DNA from: an uncultured Clostridia bacterium
GTDB lineage: Bacteria > Bacillota > Clostridia > Christensenellales > CAG-314
Direction of reading: 5' to 3'
Assembly (NCBI GenBank): GCA_947625185.1
Contig: CANQNJ010000009.1
Location: 1 to 45,981, forward strand
Length of the DNA: 45,981 nucleotides
Every line of letters starts with the position of its first letter. The first letter of the stretch is position 1. The notes beneath the pieces are model-generated. The model was not told the origin of the DNA. It worked only from the letters and a program-made list of their open reading frames with translations, and ran no database searches. The position numbers were made by a program, and so were the translations under genes. Positions 24,642 through 34,400 of this stretch are shown here, piece by piece.

Positions 24642-26429
24642 ATGAATATTACATCACAAGTTTTGAGAGAAAAATTTCTCGGTTTTTTCAAAGAGCGCGG
24701 TCATACGGTGATCGCTTCGGCAAGTCTCATCCCCGAGAATGACCCCAGCGTATTGTTCACCACCGCGGGAATGCACCCCTTGATACCGTATCTGTTGGGG
24801 CAAAGGCACCCTGCCGGGCGCAGATTGACCGACGTGCAGAAGTGCGTGCGTACGGGCGACATCGAAGAGGTGGGAGACGACAGTCACCTGACGTTCTTCG
24901 AGATGTTGGGCAATTGGTCGTTGGGCGATTACTTCAATCACGAATCCATCGCTTGGAGTTACGAATTTCTTACGAGCAAGCAATATCTCGGGTTAGATCC
25001 CGACCGACTGTCGGTAACCGTTTTCGCGGGAGACGACGACGCACCGCGCGATGAAGATTCCGCCAAGGTGTGGGAGCGGTGCGGTATCCCCAAGGAGCGC
25101 ATCTTCTTCCTCCCCAAGAAGAACAATTGGTGGATAGCGGGGACTACGGGACCGTGCGGTCCGGATACGGAGATATTCTGGGATACGGGCAAACCCGCGT
25201 GTTCCGATCACTGCGACCCGTCCTGCGATTGCGGCAAGTATCTGGAAATATGGAACAACGTCTTTATGCAGTTCAACCGTCAGGCGGACGGCACATATTT
25301 GCCTCTCGAACAGAAGAACGTCGATACGGGTATGGGATTGGAGCGTACAGTGTGCGTTCTCAACGGTATGAAATCCGTTTACGACATAGACCTGTTTAAG
25401 GGCGCTCTCGACAAGATACAGGAACTGTCCGGAAAAAAATACGGCGACGACCCCAAGATCACGAGGGCGATGCGCATAATAGCCGATCATGTACGCACGG
25501 CGACTTTCCTCATCGGCGACCCCGTGGGAGTCGTTCCGAGCAACGTCGATCAGGGATATGTACTGCGCCGTCTTATTCGCAGAGCGGTGCGTATGGCAAA
25601 TACTCTCGGTATGCCCAAGGGCAGTATAGCCGAGATAGCCAAGGTATACATCGACGTGTATCGCGACGTGTATACAGAGCTGCGGGACAACGCCGCCAAG
25701 ATCGCGGACGAACTTAACAAGGAAGAAGAGCGTTTCAGCAAGACGCTTGTAGCCGGTGAGAAGGAATTTATGAAGGTAATTTCTCACATACCCGGCAATG
25801 TGGTCCCCGGCGGTACCGCTTTCAAGCTATACGATACTTTCGGTTTTCCCGTGGAAATGACGGTGGAATTGGCTGCGGAGAACGGCTACACAGTGGACGT
25901 AGAGGGCTTCAAACAGAAGTTTGCCGAACATCAAGCTAAGTCTCACGCGGGCAGCGAGCAACGCTTCAAGGGCGGAATGGCGGAAGGCGGCGGCATAGAG
26001 ACGACGCACCTGCACACCGCGACGCACCTCTTGCAGGCTGCGCTCAGACGCGTATTGGGCGACGAAGTCAAGCAGAAGGGCAGCAACATAACTCCCGAAC
26101 GTCTGCGGTTCGATTTCAGTTTCTCCCGTCCGATGACTGCGGAGGAGATAGCCGAGACGGAACGCCTCGTAAACGAAGCCATAGACAGACATCTGCCCGT
26201 CACCTGCGAGGAAATGCCCATCGAGGACGCTCGCAAGACAGGCGCGATCGGTCTGTTCGGAGACCGTTACGGCGAAGTGGTAAAGGTGTACACAATGGGG
26301 GATTTCAGCAAGGAAATATGCGGCGGACCGCACGCCGCCAATACGGGGGACCTGGGACATTTTGTCATCACCAAGGAGCAATCCTCTTCGGCAGGCGTAA
26401 GACGTATCAAGGCGGAACTGCATAAGTAA
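24642..26429 (+). CDS. alaS: Alanyl-tRNA synthetase, short form lacking the C-terminal domain
   Basis: 595 residues against about 870 for standard AlaRS. The class II aminoacylation core (FTTAGMHPLIPYLLG, FFEMLGNWSLGDYF, TGPCGPDTEIF, NVDTGMGLERTVCVLNG) and helical tRNA domain are complete. The editing domain follows: HTATHLLQAAL (about residues 455-465) and CGGPHAANTGDLG near 559, where common AlaRS reads CGGTH. The chain stops just after the editing domain, so the DHHA1/C-Ala part that aids tRNA binding and joins editing to aminoacylation is absent. The stop is followed by a strong terminator, so this is a natural short form, not a broken gene. Confidence 0.9.
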   Translation: MNITSQVLREKFLGFFKERGHTVIASASLIPENDPSVLFTTAGMHPLIPYLLGQRHPAGRRLTDVQKCVRTGDIEEVGDDSHLTFFEMLGNWSLGDYFNHESIAWSYEFLTSKQYLGLDPDRLSVTVFAGDDDAPRDEDSAKVWERCGIPKERIFFLPKKNNWWIAGTTGPCGPDTEIFWDTGKPACSDHCDPSCDCGKYLEIWNNVFMQFNRQADGTYLPLEQKNVDTGMGLERTVCVLNGMKSVYDIDLFKGALDKIQELSGKKYGDDPKITRAMRIIADHVRTATFLIGDPVGVVPSNVDQGYVLRRLIRRAVRMANTLGMPKGSIAEIAKVYIDVYRDVYTELRDNAAKIADELNKEEERFSKTLVAGEKEFMKVISHIPGNVVPGGTAFKLYDTFGFPVEMTVELAAENGYTVDVEGFKQKFAEHQAKSHAGSEQRFKGGMAEGGGIETTHLHTATHLLQAALRRVLGDEVKQKGSNITPERLRFDFSFSRPMTAEEIAETERLVNEAIDRHLPVTCEEMPIEDARKTGAIGLFGDRYGEVVKVYTMGDFSKEICGGPHAANTGDLGHFVITKEQSSSAGVRRIKAELHK

Positions 26430-26449
26430 TAACCCGTTAATTGCAAATA

Positions 26450-26494
26450 AAACGTAACGTAGAAGCTTTTCCGCTTGCAGCGTTACGTTTTTTT
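26450..26494 (+). terminator. Terminator after alaS
   Basis: AAACGTAACG (26450-26459) pairs perfectly with CGTTACGTTT (26481-26490), inner AAGC/GCTT, then a T-run. Confidence 0.85.
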
Positions 26495-26518
26495 GTTGCT
26501 CTATGTCATATGTCGGGT

Positions 26519-26558
26519 AAGAAGAGGTGAATGAGATATAGCAGTCGACTTCTGTATT
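26519..26558 (+). repeat. 60-bp dispersed repeat, copy B
   Basis: Core GTGAATGAGATATAGCAG then TCGACTTCTGTATT, related to copies A (11634-11665) and C (39501-39535). It is preceded by TTTTTTGTTGCTCT directly after the alaS terminator; the same string follows the rpsI terminator at 29816. Confidence 0.7.
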
Positions 26559-26606
26559 TCGTTTGCTTCGGCGCTCCGATATTTATTATAAAGTCGTTTT
26601 GCGGCG

Positions 26607-28661
26607 TCAGCATTTTACGTCGAATAATATTTCTCCGTAGGAGGGCAATGCCCATATGTTTGCGGGGCACAGCTGTTCCATTTTGTCTATGGGTATGCGC
26701 AGTCTGTCGAGAGCGGGGATAATTCCGTCGCGGCAGCAAACGGCTTGCTCCGTCGGGTCGTCGACGGAATCTTTCAGCGCAAGTTGACGTTGAAGATTTT
26801 TCAGACGCATATGGGCGGATCTCAGCAGGGCGGTCAGCTTTTCCACTACGGCAAGCTCCGTTTGACAGTCGCACCCCAGCGCGCTTTTGCTTTGCGCTGT
26901 TTGCGACAGATCGCGGATATATTTCTCCACCGAACCGAATATGTTCTTGCATATACAGACGGCTGTCCTGCCCTCGGCGCATACGGTGTTGACGTAATCT
27001 TCCGACATTATCTGTTGCCGAGCGGCTATTTCACGACGTGTCAGCACGCCATGCCGCGCAAGCACGTTGACGTTGCGGGCATTGGTAAGAGCAAGCGTCG
27101 CATCCGGGCAGGAGTAACTTTTGAGACTGCGCAGTTTTGCCTCCGCCGCCCATTCGGGAGAATAGTTGTTGCCGTCGAATATTATGCGTTTGTGTTTGGC
27201 AAAGGTCTCGCAGACGATCTCCCCGACGCTTTTGTATACGTTGGGAGCGTGTTCCAATCTGTCGGCAAACTGCCTCAGACTCTCGGCGACGGCGACGTGC
27301 AGAGCGGTATTTACGTCCGCGACGGAGGCGGAACTGCCCACCGAGCGGAACTCGAATTTGTTGCCCGTAAAGGCAAAGGGAGAGGTGCGGTTGCGATCGG
27401 TATTTTTAGGCATTTCGGGCAAAATATCCACCCCATATCGCCATTTTCCGTTGGTTGCAATGCTTATTGCCCTGCTCAGAGGCGCCCCGAGAAATACCGT
27501 CAGCACGTTGGGCGGCGCTTCGTAACCGCCCAGACGGCAGTCGTTGCCGTGAGAAGATATCGCGGCGAGAAGCAGCTCCGAGTAATCGTCTACGGCTTTG
27601 ACGACGGCGGCGAGCATCAGCAGAAATCGCGCGTTTTGCCGAGGAGTATCGCCCGCCTCCAACAGGTTGTCGTCGGTATCGGTCATCATCGACCAATTGT
27701 TGTGCTTGCCGCTGCCGTTTATGTAGCGGAAGGGCTTCTCGTGCAGCAGACAGGTCAGTCCGTTGTCGTCGGCGGCGCGTTTAAGCACGTCCATAGTCAG
27801 TTGATCGTAGTCGCTTGCCAGATTGGCTCTGGTATAGCAGGGTGCAAGTTCGCATTGGTGCGGCGCCACCTCGTTGTGTTCCGTCTTGACGACTATTCCG
27901 AGCTTCCACAGCTCCTCGTCCACCGTCTGCATAAAGCGCGTTACGCGGCTGTTAGGCGGACGGAAGTAGTGGTCGTCGAATTCCTGTCCCTTGGGAGGTC
28001 TTGCGCCGAACAGCGTTCTGCCCGTGTACACGAGATCGGCGCGTCTGAGGTACATCTCCTTATCCACGAGGAAGTATTCCTGCTCGGCTCCTACCACGCC
28101 GTAAACGTGACGGACGGATTCTCCGAGCGCGCGCAGCACGCGTACCGCCTGTATATCCAACGCTTTGCAGCTGCGCAACAGCGGCGTTTTTTTGTCCAAT
28201 ACTTCGCCGCCCGCTCCGCAGAAGGTACAGGGTATGTACAGACAGCCGTCTTTGATAAACGGATAGCTTGCGCAGTCCCAACGGGTAAGTCCGCGCGCTT
28301 CGTATATGTGGCGCATACCTCCGCTGGGAAAACTGCTTGCGTCCCCTTCGCCATTTGCAAGTTCTTTTCCGCGAAATTTCAGCACGGCGTCGTAGTTTTT
28401 GTCTATGGAGAACAGGCAATCGCGTTTGCCCGCAGTACAGTTATTGAGGGGTTGAAACCAATGCGTATAGCGAGTGACGCCCTTGGACAGCGCCCAATCG
28501 CACAGCGCCTCGGCATATACGTTCAATTCTTTTTCCGGCACATCCGTATAGTTGTCGCGCGCATACGCAACGGCTTTGCAAACATATTTCGGAAGGTTCC
28601 GCATCTTGCCGTCGTCGAAAACGTTGTCGGCAAAGGGAACGCCGTTACTCAGACATTTCAT
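26607..28661 (-). CDS. glnN: Glutamine synthetase type III
   Basis: 684 residues, the length of the GSIII (GlnN) type, distinct from GSI and GSII. Motifs include THWFQPLNN, SFPSGGMRHIYEARGLTRWD, VVGAEQEYFLVD, TEHNEVAPHQCELAP, NGSGKHNNWSM and SSHGNDCRLGG, covering the ATP and glutamate sites. It makes glutamine from glutamate, ammonia and ATP in the cytoplasm. The frame is open to 28706, but that ATG lies within the promoter; ATG 28661 has AAGGAT 7 bases upstream. It stands alone on the minus strand, divergent from rplM. No TnrA/GlnR-like site was recognised. Confidence 0.93.
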   Translation of the reverse strand: MKCLSNGVPFADNVFDDGKMRNLPKYVCKAVAYARDNYTDVPEKELNVYAEALCDWALSKGVTRYTHWFQPLNNCTAGKRDCLFSIDKNYDAVLKFRGKELANGEGDASSFPSGGMRHIYEARGLTRWDCASYPFIKDGCLYIPCTFCGAGGEVLDKKTPLLRSCKALDIQAVRVLRALGESVRHVYGVVGAEQEYFLVDKEMYLRRADLVYTGRTLFGARPPKGQEFDDHYFRPPNSRVTRFMQTVDEELWKLGIVVKTEHNEVAPHQCELAPCYTRANLASDYDQLTMDVLKRAADDNGLTCLLHEKPFRYINGSGKHNNWSMMTDTDDNLLEAGDTPRQNARFLLMLAAVVKAVDDYSELLLAAISSHGNDCRLGGYEAPPNVLTVFLGAPLSRAISIATNGKWRYGVDILPEMPKNTDRNRTSPFAFTGNKFEFRSVGSSASVADVNTALHVAVAESLRQFADRLEHAPNVYKSVGEIVCETFAKHKRIIFDGNNYSPEWAAEAKLRSLKSYSCPDATLALTNARNVNVLARHGVLTRREIAARQQIMSEDYVNTVCAEGRTAVCICKNIFGSVEKYIRDLSQTAQSKSALGCDCQTELAVVEKLTALLRSAHMRLKNLQRQLALKDSVDDPTEQAVCCRDGIIPALDRLRIPIDKMEQLCPANIWALPSYGEILFDVKC

Positions 28662-28677
28662 TGTTTTATCCTTGTAT

Positions 28678-28706
28678 ACAATATGAATTTCGGCGTAAAA
28701 TTGCAA
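28678..28706 (-). promoter_or_regulatory. Promoter for glnN
   Basis: Minus strand: TTGCAA (28706-28701), 17-bp spacer, TATTGT (28683-28678). Its position excludes the upstream ATG as start. Confidence 0.55.
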
Positions 28707-28736
28707 CTTTAATGCGGTTTAATTCCACTCATTTGC

Positions 28737-28888
28737 TTGACAATAAGGGATACTGTTTGTATAATAAAAAGGCTGTGGACAATTCGGCGCGGGTATTTTA
28801 AGCTCTGCCCCGTCTAAACCGCATTTCCACTGGCGGTAATTGTTCAACCGTGAACAGCGACACAATCTTAAATTTCAGGAGTAAAATA
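28737..28888 (+). promoter_or_regulatory. rplM promoter and structured leader
   Basis: Consensus TTGACA (28737-28742), 17-bp spacer, TATAAT (28760-28765). The leader of about 115 nt can pair ACAATT with AATTGT across an inner ACCGC/GCGGT hairpin (about 28819-28841). This fits an autogenous L13-type ribosomal leader, but I could not match it to the known L13 leader consensus by eye. Confidence 0.6.
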
Positions 28889-29323
28889 ATGGTAAAGACT
28901 TTTATGGCTAAGAAAGAAGCCGTTGAAAGAAAGTGGTATGTAGTCGACGCCGCGGGCAAGCCCCTCGGACGCGTTGCAAGTCAGGTGGCGGCGGTGCTTC
29001 GCGGAAAGCATAAGCCCACGTTCACGCCGCATGTTGATTGCGGCGATCACGTCATCGTCATCAACTGCGACCAAGTAGTATTGACGGGCAACAAGCTCAC
29101 CAAGAAGATGTATGTTCGCCGTTCTCCGAGACCCGGACACCTCAAACAAACGCAGTATGCCAAGCTTATGGCGGAGAGAAGCGACTTCGCTATGATGCAC
29201 GCGGTAAAGGGTATGCTTCCGCACAACAGTCTCGGCAGAAAGATGCTCACAAAGCTCCGCGTCTACAAGGGAGCAGAACACAAACACGAAGCACAACATC
29301 CCGAAGTGCTGACGTTGGACTAA
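28889..29323 (+). CDS. rplM: Ribosomal protein L13
   Basis: 144 residues. Hallmarks are [35 protein letters not shown], the [21 protein letters not shown] block, and [33 protein letters not shown] component of the 50S subunit. The start is ATG 28889 with AGGAG; the open frame begins earlier at 28850 in the leader. It has its own strong promoter and forms the conserved rplM-rpsI operon with the S9 gene 14 bases downstream. Confidence 0.97.
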   Translation: MVKTFMAKKEAVERKWYVVDAAGKPLGRVASQVAAVLRGKHKPTFTPHVDCGDHVIVINCDQVVLTGNKLTKKMYVRRSPRPGHLKQTQYAKLMAERSDFAMMHAVKGMLPHNSLGRKMLTKLRVYKGAEHKHEAQHPEVLTLD

Positions 29324-29337
29324 GGAGGGTATGACAA

Positions 29338-29748
29338 ATGGCTAAGGCAAAAGCATCCAAGAAAGTTCAGTTCTGGGGAACAGGCAGAAGAAAGAAGTCT
29401 ATCGCTCGCGTGAGACTGATCCCCGGCGGAAACGGCACGATCACCATCAACAATCGCGATATAGATCAATATTTCGGACTTGACACCTTGAAGTACATCG
29501 TACGTCAACCTTTGAACGCCACCGACACGCTCGGCAAGTATGACGTTGTGGTCAACGTTTGCGGCGGAGGTTACACGGGTCAGGCAGGCGCGATCCGCCA
29601 CGGCATTTCGCGTGCGCTCGTCGTTGCGGGAGAGGACAAGGCGGTTCTCAAAAAGAACGGCTTCCTTACGCGCGATCCGCGTATGAAGGAACGCAAGAAA
29701 TACGGTCTCAAAAAGGCTCGTAAAGCGCCGCAATTCAGCAAACGTTAA
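29338..29748 (+). CDS. rpsI: Ribosomal protein S9
   Basis: 136 residues. Hallmarks are [53 protein letters not shown] and the basic C-terminal tail ending SKR that reaches the ribosomal P site. A component of the 30S subunit. AAGGAGG ribosome binding site. It is the second gene of the rplM operon, closed by a terminator at 29797. Confidence 0.97.
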   Translation: MAKAKASKKVQFWGTGRRKKSIARVRLIPGGNGTITINNRDIDQYFGLDTLKYIVRQPLNATDTLGKYDVVVNVCGGGYTGQAGAIRHGISRALVVAGEDKAVLKKNGFLTRDPRMKERKKYGLKKARKAPQFSKR

Positions 29749-29796
29749 CGTTTGCGCGTTGCGCCTATCGGGCGACCCATATTACAGCGACAAATT

Positions 29797-29821
29797 AAGA
29801 CGGCTTTTTGCCGTCTTTTTT
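29797..29821 (+). terminator. Terminator of the rplM-rpsI operon
   Basis: AAGACGGC (29797-29804), T-rich loop, GCCGTCTT (29810-29817), then a T-run. Confidence 0.85.
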
Positions 29822-30098
29822 GTTGCTCTGTGAGAAATAGCAGAGTATAGTAGCGAACGAATTGCGGAAGTCGGCTCTATGACAAAGCGAAAGTTCCGTT
29901 GCGATTGGCGACCAGGTTTTTTTATTTTCCGATAGAGATTTTTTCCGTTAGATTTTTGTCGATAATTATATGAGGGCGTCGGCAAGGGCGCGAGAGGGTT
30001 TGCGTTCGGTCGGCGTCGGACCTCGTCTGTGTTGCATATTTGCAAACGTCAAGCGTTGTCATACGGTCGGTGTCCGTCCGACATTTGTCGCTATATAA
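29822..30098. other. Intergenic region upstream of the recombinase
   Basis: No gene found. After the terminator comes TGTTGCTCTGTGAGAAATAGC, similar to the flanks of the 60-bp dispersed repeats, then GGAAGTCGGCTCTAT (29866-29880), which resembles the repeat core in reverse orientation. It may be a degenerate fourth copy. A GTCGG/CCGAC pair lies near 30066-30082. Confidence 0.35.
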
Positions 30099-30115
30099 AC
30101 AATATCAGATATTGT
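30099..30115 (+). promoter_or_regulatory. Operator-like palindrome before the recombinase
   Basis: ACAATATC (30099-30106), one base, GATATTGT (30108-30115): a perfect 8-bp inverted repeat, 53 bases before the recombinase start and overlapping possible -10 sequences (TATATAA, TATTAT). It may bind a repressor, or the recombinase itself. Confidence 0.5.
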
Positions 30116-30168
30116 ATTATATGTGCAGACGCCGTTTGCGTCGGAAAATAACAAAAGGAGTAACGAAA

Positions 30169-31092
30169 ATGTTGTACAAACAATGGTTGAACGAGTGGTT
30201 GGAACTGTACGTCAACGTTTCCACCAAGGAAAGGACTTATATCAAATATCGGCAACAGGCGAGGAAATATATTCTGCCTGCGCTCGGCGATTACGACGTG
30301 AGCGAACTTACGGCGGTGGAGTTGCAAAAATTCTCCGTTTCGCTTGCCGAACGGGGTCTTTCGGGCAATACTGTCAACGGCATAGTGTCCATACTCAAAT
30401 CGTCGTTGAAAAAGGCAGTCGCGCTCGGCATAGCGGACAAGCAATTTGCCGACTCGATAGTACGTCAACGACAGCGCGCGGGCAAAGTAACCTGCTTTTG
30501 CATGCCGGAACAGAAGAAGATCGAAAAATACGTTCTGGAACACAACGCGCCCAATTTATTCGGCATATTACTCAGTCTCTATACAGGTCTGCGCATAGGC
30601 GAGCTGCTTGCCCTGCGATGGGAGGATATCGACTTGAAAAAAGGCACCGCGGCGGTCACGAAATCCTGTCACGACAGTTGGCAAAACGGGCACTACATCA
30701 AGGTATTCGATACGACCAAGACGCAGAGTTCGGAACGGATAATTCCCCTCCCGAAGCAGATAGTGGACTATATGCGACGCATCAAGAAGCAGACCAAGAG
30801 CCAATTCGTCGTGATAGGCAGGACGGCGTACGGCGCGCAAATACGCTCGTATCAGCGAACATTCGGCAACCTGCTGCACAAGCTGCACATTCCGCACAAA
30901 GGTTTCCACGCGTTGCGGCATACGTTTGCCACACGCGCGTTGGAAGTGGGCATGGACGTCAAGACGTTATCGGAAGTGTTGGGGCACAAGAACCCGATGA
31001 TAACGTTGCAGCGGTATGCACATTCGCTTATGGATCACAAGACGGCGATGATGAACAGGGTCGGACGGCTGCTTTTGAGTCCCGTGCAATAG
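30169..31092 (+). CDS. Tyrosine recombinase (phage integrase family)
   Basis: 307 residues. An N-terminal core-binding SAM-like domain (about residues 1-90) precedes the catalytic domain with the full active-site set: Arg in LYTGLRIGELLALRWEDI (about 140), the beta-hairpin Lys region near TKTQ, HALRHTFATR near 246, LGHKNPMITLQRYAHS with catalytic His near 270 and Tyr near 282. It breaks and rejoins DNA at specific paired sites. No excisionase or phage gene is nearby; instead a 25-bp inverted repeat enclosing promoter-like DNA lies just downstream, which suggests a DNA invertase role at 31157-31344. The start is ATG 30169 with AAAGGAG; the open frame extends to 30040 without a ribosome binding site. 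Confidence 0.9.
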   Translation: MLYKQWLNEWLELYVNVSTKERTYIKYRQQARKYILPALGDYDVSELTAVELQKFSVSLAERGLSGNTVNGIVSILKSSLKKAVALGIADKQFADSIVRQRQRAGKVTCFCMPEQKKIEKYVLEHNAPNLFGILLSLYTGLRIGELLALRWEDIDLKKGTAAVTKSCHDSWQNGHYIKVFDTTKTQSSERIIPLPKQIVDYMRRIKKQTKSQFVVIGRTAYGAQIRSYQRTFGNLLHKLHIPHKGFHALRHTFATRALEVGMDVKTLSEVLGHKNPMITLQRYAHSLMDHKTAMMNRVGRLLLSPVQ

Positions 31093-31123
31093 CGGTTGCG
31101 ATATATTTTTCGGCACAAATAAA

Positions 31124-31153
31124 CGACGGCGGCAAATTGTTTTGCCGCCGTCG
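31124..31153. terminator. Strong terminator between recombinase and invertible segment
   Basis: CGACGGCGGCAAA (31124-31136) pairs perfectly with TTTGCCGCCGTCG (31141-31153). It insulates the recombinase from the segment at 31157-31344 in either direction. Confidence 0.8.
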
Positions 31154-31156
31154 CTA

Positions 31157-31181
31157 TGTACATAGATTAAGCAGATATATG
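31157..31181 (+). repeat. Left inverted repeat of the putative inverton
   Basis: 25 bp, 23 of which match the complement of 31320-31344. The core TTAAGCAGATATAT (31167-31180) is perfect. The site is itself symmetric: GTACATA (31158-31164) and TATGTAC (31178-31184) flank the centre, as expected for a tyrosine-recombinase core site. Confidence 0.85.
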
Positions 31182-31319
31182 TACTTATATATCGTATATT
31201 ATCTCATTATATTCAAAAAGTCAACATTCGGAAACGTTTTTTTCGATAAAAATTGCAAAAAAATCTGTAAAAGATGACAAATTCCGCGTTTTGTATGTAT
31301 AAACGAATATTTTTCGCAC

Positions 31320-31344
31320 CATATATCTGCTTAATATCTGTACA
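31320..31344 (-). repeat. Right inverted repeat of the putative inverton
   Basis: Complement of 31157-31181 with two mismatches; perfect core ATATATCTGCTTAA (31321-31334). The outer GTAC-bearing arm is kept (TATCTGTACA), while the inner arm is degenerate compared with the left site. Confidence 0.85.
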
Positions 31345-31407
31345 AAAAAAACCGTACATATGTACATAGAAAAAATGCCTGTATTATACGGCGAACGGAG
31401 GTTTGAT

Positions 31408-34400
31408 ATGTATACAGCAAACAAACCTAAATACAAACGCGGATTTACCATGGCGGAACTCGTCATCGTGGTGGCGATCATTGCCATACTTTCGTGTATT
31501 GCAATCGTATTTATCAATCCGCAAGACCTCTCGTATACGGAATACAATCGCAGCGCGGAAGCGATAGCTACGGCGGTGCAGAATCGTCTTACGGAGATAC
31601 GCAATTCCGGCGATATGGCGCAGTTGCGGGCTTTGGGCGAAAGCGCAAGCAAAAGCGGTATTGTCGCAACGGCGGGCGAAGCGTCCGGCTCTGCCGTCAA
31701 AGGCGGATACCGATATGTATTCAATTATGAAGTAGTCGAAGGCGCCATCGTCAAGAAAGACATCAGCTACATTCTGCCTTTCGGCACTATCGAATACAAC
31801 CTGTCGCAGCATTACTTTGCCATCGGTTTCCAAGCGGATACAGGTATGGTAGGAGAAGTATTTTATTCCGAGCAGCCGATAGGCGATTGCTCCGTAAGCT
31901 ATCTGCTCTCCCTTTCCGGCGACGAACCGGAAAAGCAAGCCGCAAGGAAAGCCGAAAACGTTGGCTATTACAAGGGTACGGTAGACGCGCAGGAAGTGGC
32001 TTTTGCCAACCTTCCCACGCCGCAGCTTACCATTGTCAACAGCGAAGAACTCACATTGAACATTTATTTGCCCGCGGTCAAGCAGTTGCAGGATATGGGC
32101 AAGCAGATAGGTATCCTCGTATCTCTTTCCGACAAGAACGGAAAAATATATTCGGAAAAAAAGCTTGAATATTCCGACACGGCGATCTATTCCACCTATC
32201 CTCTGGGTGATGCCGCCGCCGACAATGTCGACCCCTCCAAGCCGTCAGTTGTGTCGCAGGAGATAACTTCCGGCACGACATATAAGATAATTCTCGATAC
32301 CGTCAAGAAATGCAATACCCTCGACTTGCAGAACAAACTCGGCGCGGAGGGCAATCCTTCTCAGGCAAGCGATACTCCGCCCAAGGGCAAATTCGAAGAT
32401 TGGGCAAAGAAGTCCGCAGCTTACGACGAAGGCATATTCGAGTTGGGCGACAACTCCGTAATTACCGTTACGGTCTATTGCCTGTACAGCGAAGGTGATT
32501 CGCACTATAACGAAAACAATCCCGTTGACCCCACCTATATCCCCCGTTCGGCTTCCGTCACTTTCAACGGTTGGTTCGACAATTACAACAGTAGTTCGGT
32601 GGATATTTCCTGCGGCAGACATCTGCAAAACCTGGGCAATATGACCGTAATGCAGTCGGCGCTTCAAGCGCAGCTCCCCACGGTGGAAGAACATGACGGC
32701 GTGTACACCTACGGCAACTACAACTACGGTATGGCAAAGACCTACACCGACGGAAGCAGTCACGCGTCTGAATCGGTGGATTACGACACGTTGAGTGAAA
32801 AGTACGACCGCCGCAAAGACGTGAAGAGTATCAGCAAGGCAAATCAAATCAACGCGATAGACTTCGATTGCGAAGAGTGGAAAGAAAACGGCAAGCGAAT
32901 ACCGTTTACTCCCGTCAATCTTCCTCACGATTTCTATTACTACGGCAACTATCTTACGATAAATCACCTGTATGTCGACGCTCCCTTCTATGCGGGGCTG
33001 TTCGGCTATGTCTATCATCCGCGTCTCTACGATATTCTGCTTGTCAATCCGTCCGTCAATTCGCAGATGCCGGCGCGTCTTGCGGAGTTGTACGAAATGG
33101 GCGTGGGAGCGCTTGTCGGCACCTCGCGCAATTCTTCGCACATCAATAACTGTCAAGTGTATATGACGCAGGAGGACGGCACTTATCACCCCGACAAATA
33201 TCGCGTTACGGGCGAAGGCTATGTTGGAGGTCTTATCGGCTTCTGCGAGGATGAGGATCTTGAAAGCTGTTCCGCATCCGTATATACCGGATATGCCAAG
33301 GGTGCCACCAAGACGGTAGACGGCGTAGAGGTCTCCGTTTCTTCAAAGTATGTAGGCGGGTTGATCGGCGCCATATCCGGCGACAGCACGATACAAAACT
33401 GCTATGCCGCGGGCAACCTTTCGGGACAGTATGTAGGCGGACTTGTCGGTTTTATCGTCGAGGATAGCGATACCTCCGGCGACGACTATCGCATATCCAC
33501 CTGCTACACGGCAGGGCATATCGAGTATGCCTCCGAGCAGGCTGCGGGCATTCTCGGCTGCGTTCGCGAGTTGGCGGGCAATGCAAAGTCCGCTTTGAGC
33601 ATTTACAACAATTATTGCGCAATCATCTACGGAGAAAAGCAAGGAAGCGGCTACGCGTGGACTGCCACCAAGAAAGAGGGCGGTTCGGACGTACCCGTCC
33701 CCATCTACGGCACCTTTAAGGGCGACGGCTACGAATGGCTGCGTACGGAAACGCTCGGTTTCAGCGACACCTATCTTACGGGCAAATATGCGGGCAAAAC
33801 ATTTTTTGCCGGCGCGGTATTTGCCAACGACAACAGAAATTACTATATCGCGCAGAACAATATAAATTATAGCAGCAGTCCCTACTATACGGCGATGAAG
33901 AATGTAGTAGAGCAGTTTCTCAAAGACATCTCCGACGCCAAGGGAAACGTCACCCTTCTCGAACAAAAGATCAAGGCTGCGCAGGATCAGATAGTCTGGC
34001 TCAAAAAAATGCAAACTCTCGAACAGCTCAAAGAGGCTATGGAAAATATCCTCTACGAGGTGGAAAACGAAACAGGCTTGGATCCTGACGGCGATCCGTA
34101 CAACGAGGGCGGATTTTACGAATATCCCGATAATAAGGGTAAAATTTATTTCGATACGAGTCGCGCCAGGGTAGAGGGAAAAGAAAGAGAAACAAGCCAT
34201 ACTTACGAAATAATGACTCTTTTGCAAGCTTTGCACGTCATATACGACGGAACGTATACCGACAGTACGGGTACGCATACTGTCACGATGACATACGGAG
34301 GCAGCGACAGCGCCAAGCAAAAGCTGAACAGTTACGGTATCTATACATTTATGGATTACTACAACTTCCTCAACAAGACGTACGGCGAACTTGTGAAAGA

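Larger units (their letters stand above)
31157..31344. promoter_or_regulatory. Putative invertible promoter segment (inverton)
   Basis: 138 bp of AT-rich, gene-free DNA between the two repeats. On the minus strand it holds TTGACT (31224-31219), 17-bp spacer, TAATAT (31201-31196), plus an overlapping perfect TATAAT (31211-31206). These point away from the pilin operon, toward the terminator at 31124. A weaker plus-strand candidate is ATGACA (31274-31279), 18 bp, TATAAA (31298-31303). If the minus-strand promoter is the main one, the window shows the OFF state and inversion would drive the gene at 31408. The 63-bp leader on the right contains GTACATATGTAC (31354-31365), and the 12-mer TATGTACATAGA occurs on both outer flanks (31155-31166 and 31359-31370). 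Confidence 0.65.

Noticed and set aside
26745-28712. 655-codon plus-strand open frame
   Set aside because: Antisense shadow of glnN caused by high GC at third positions; no family features.
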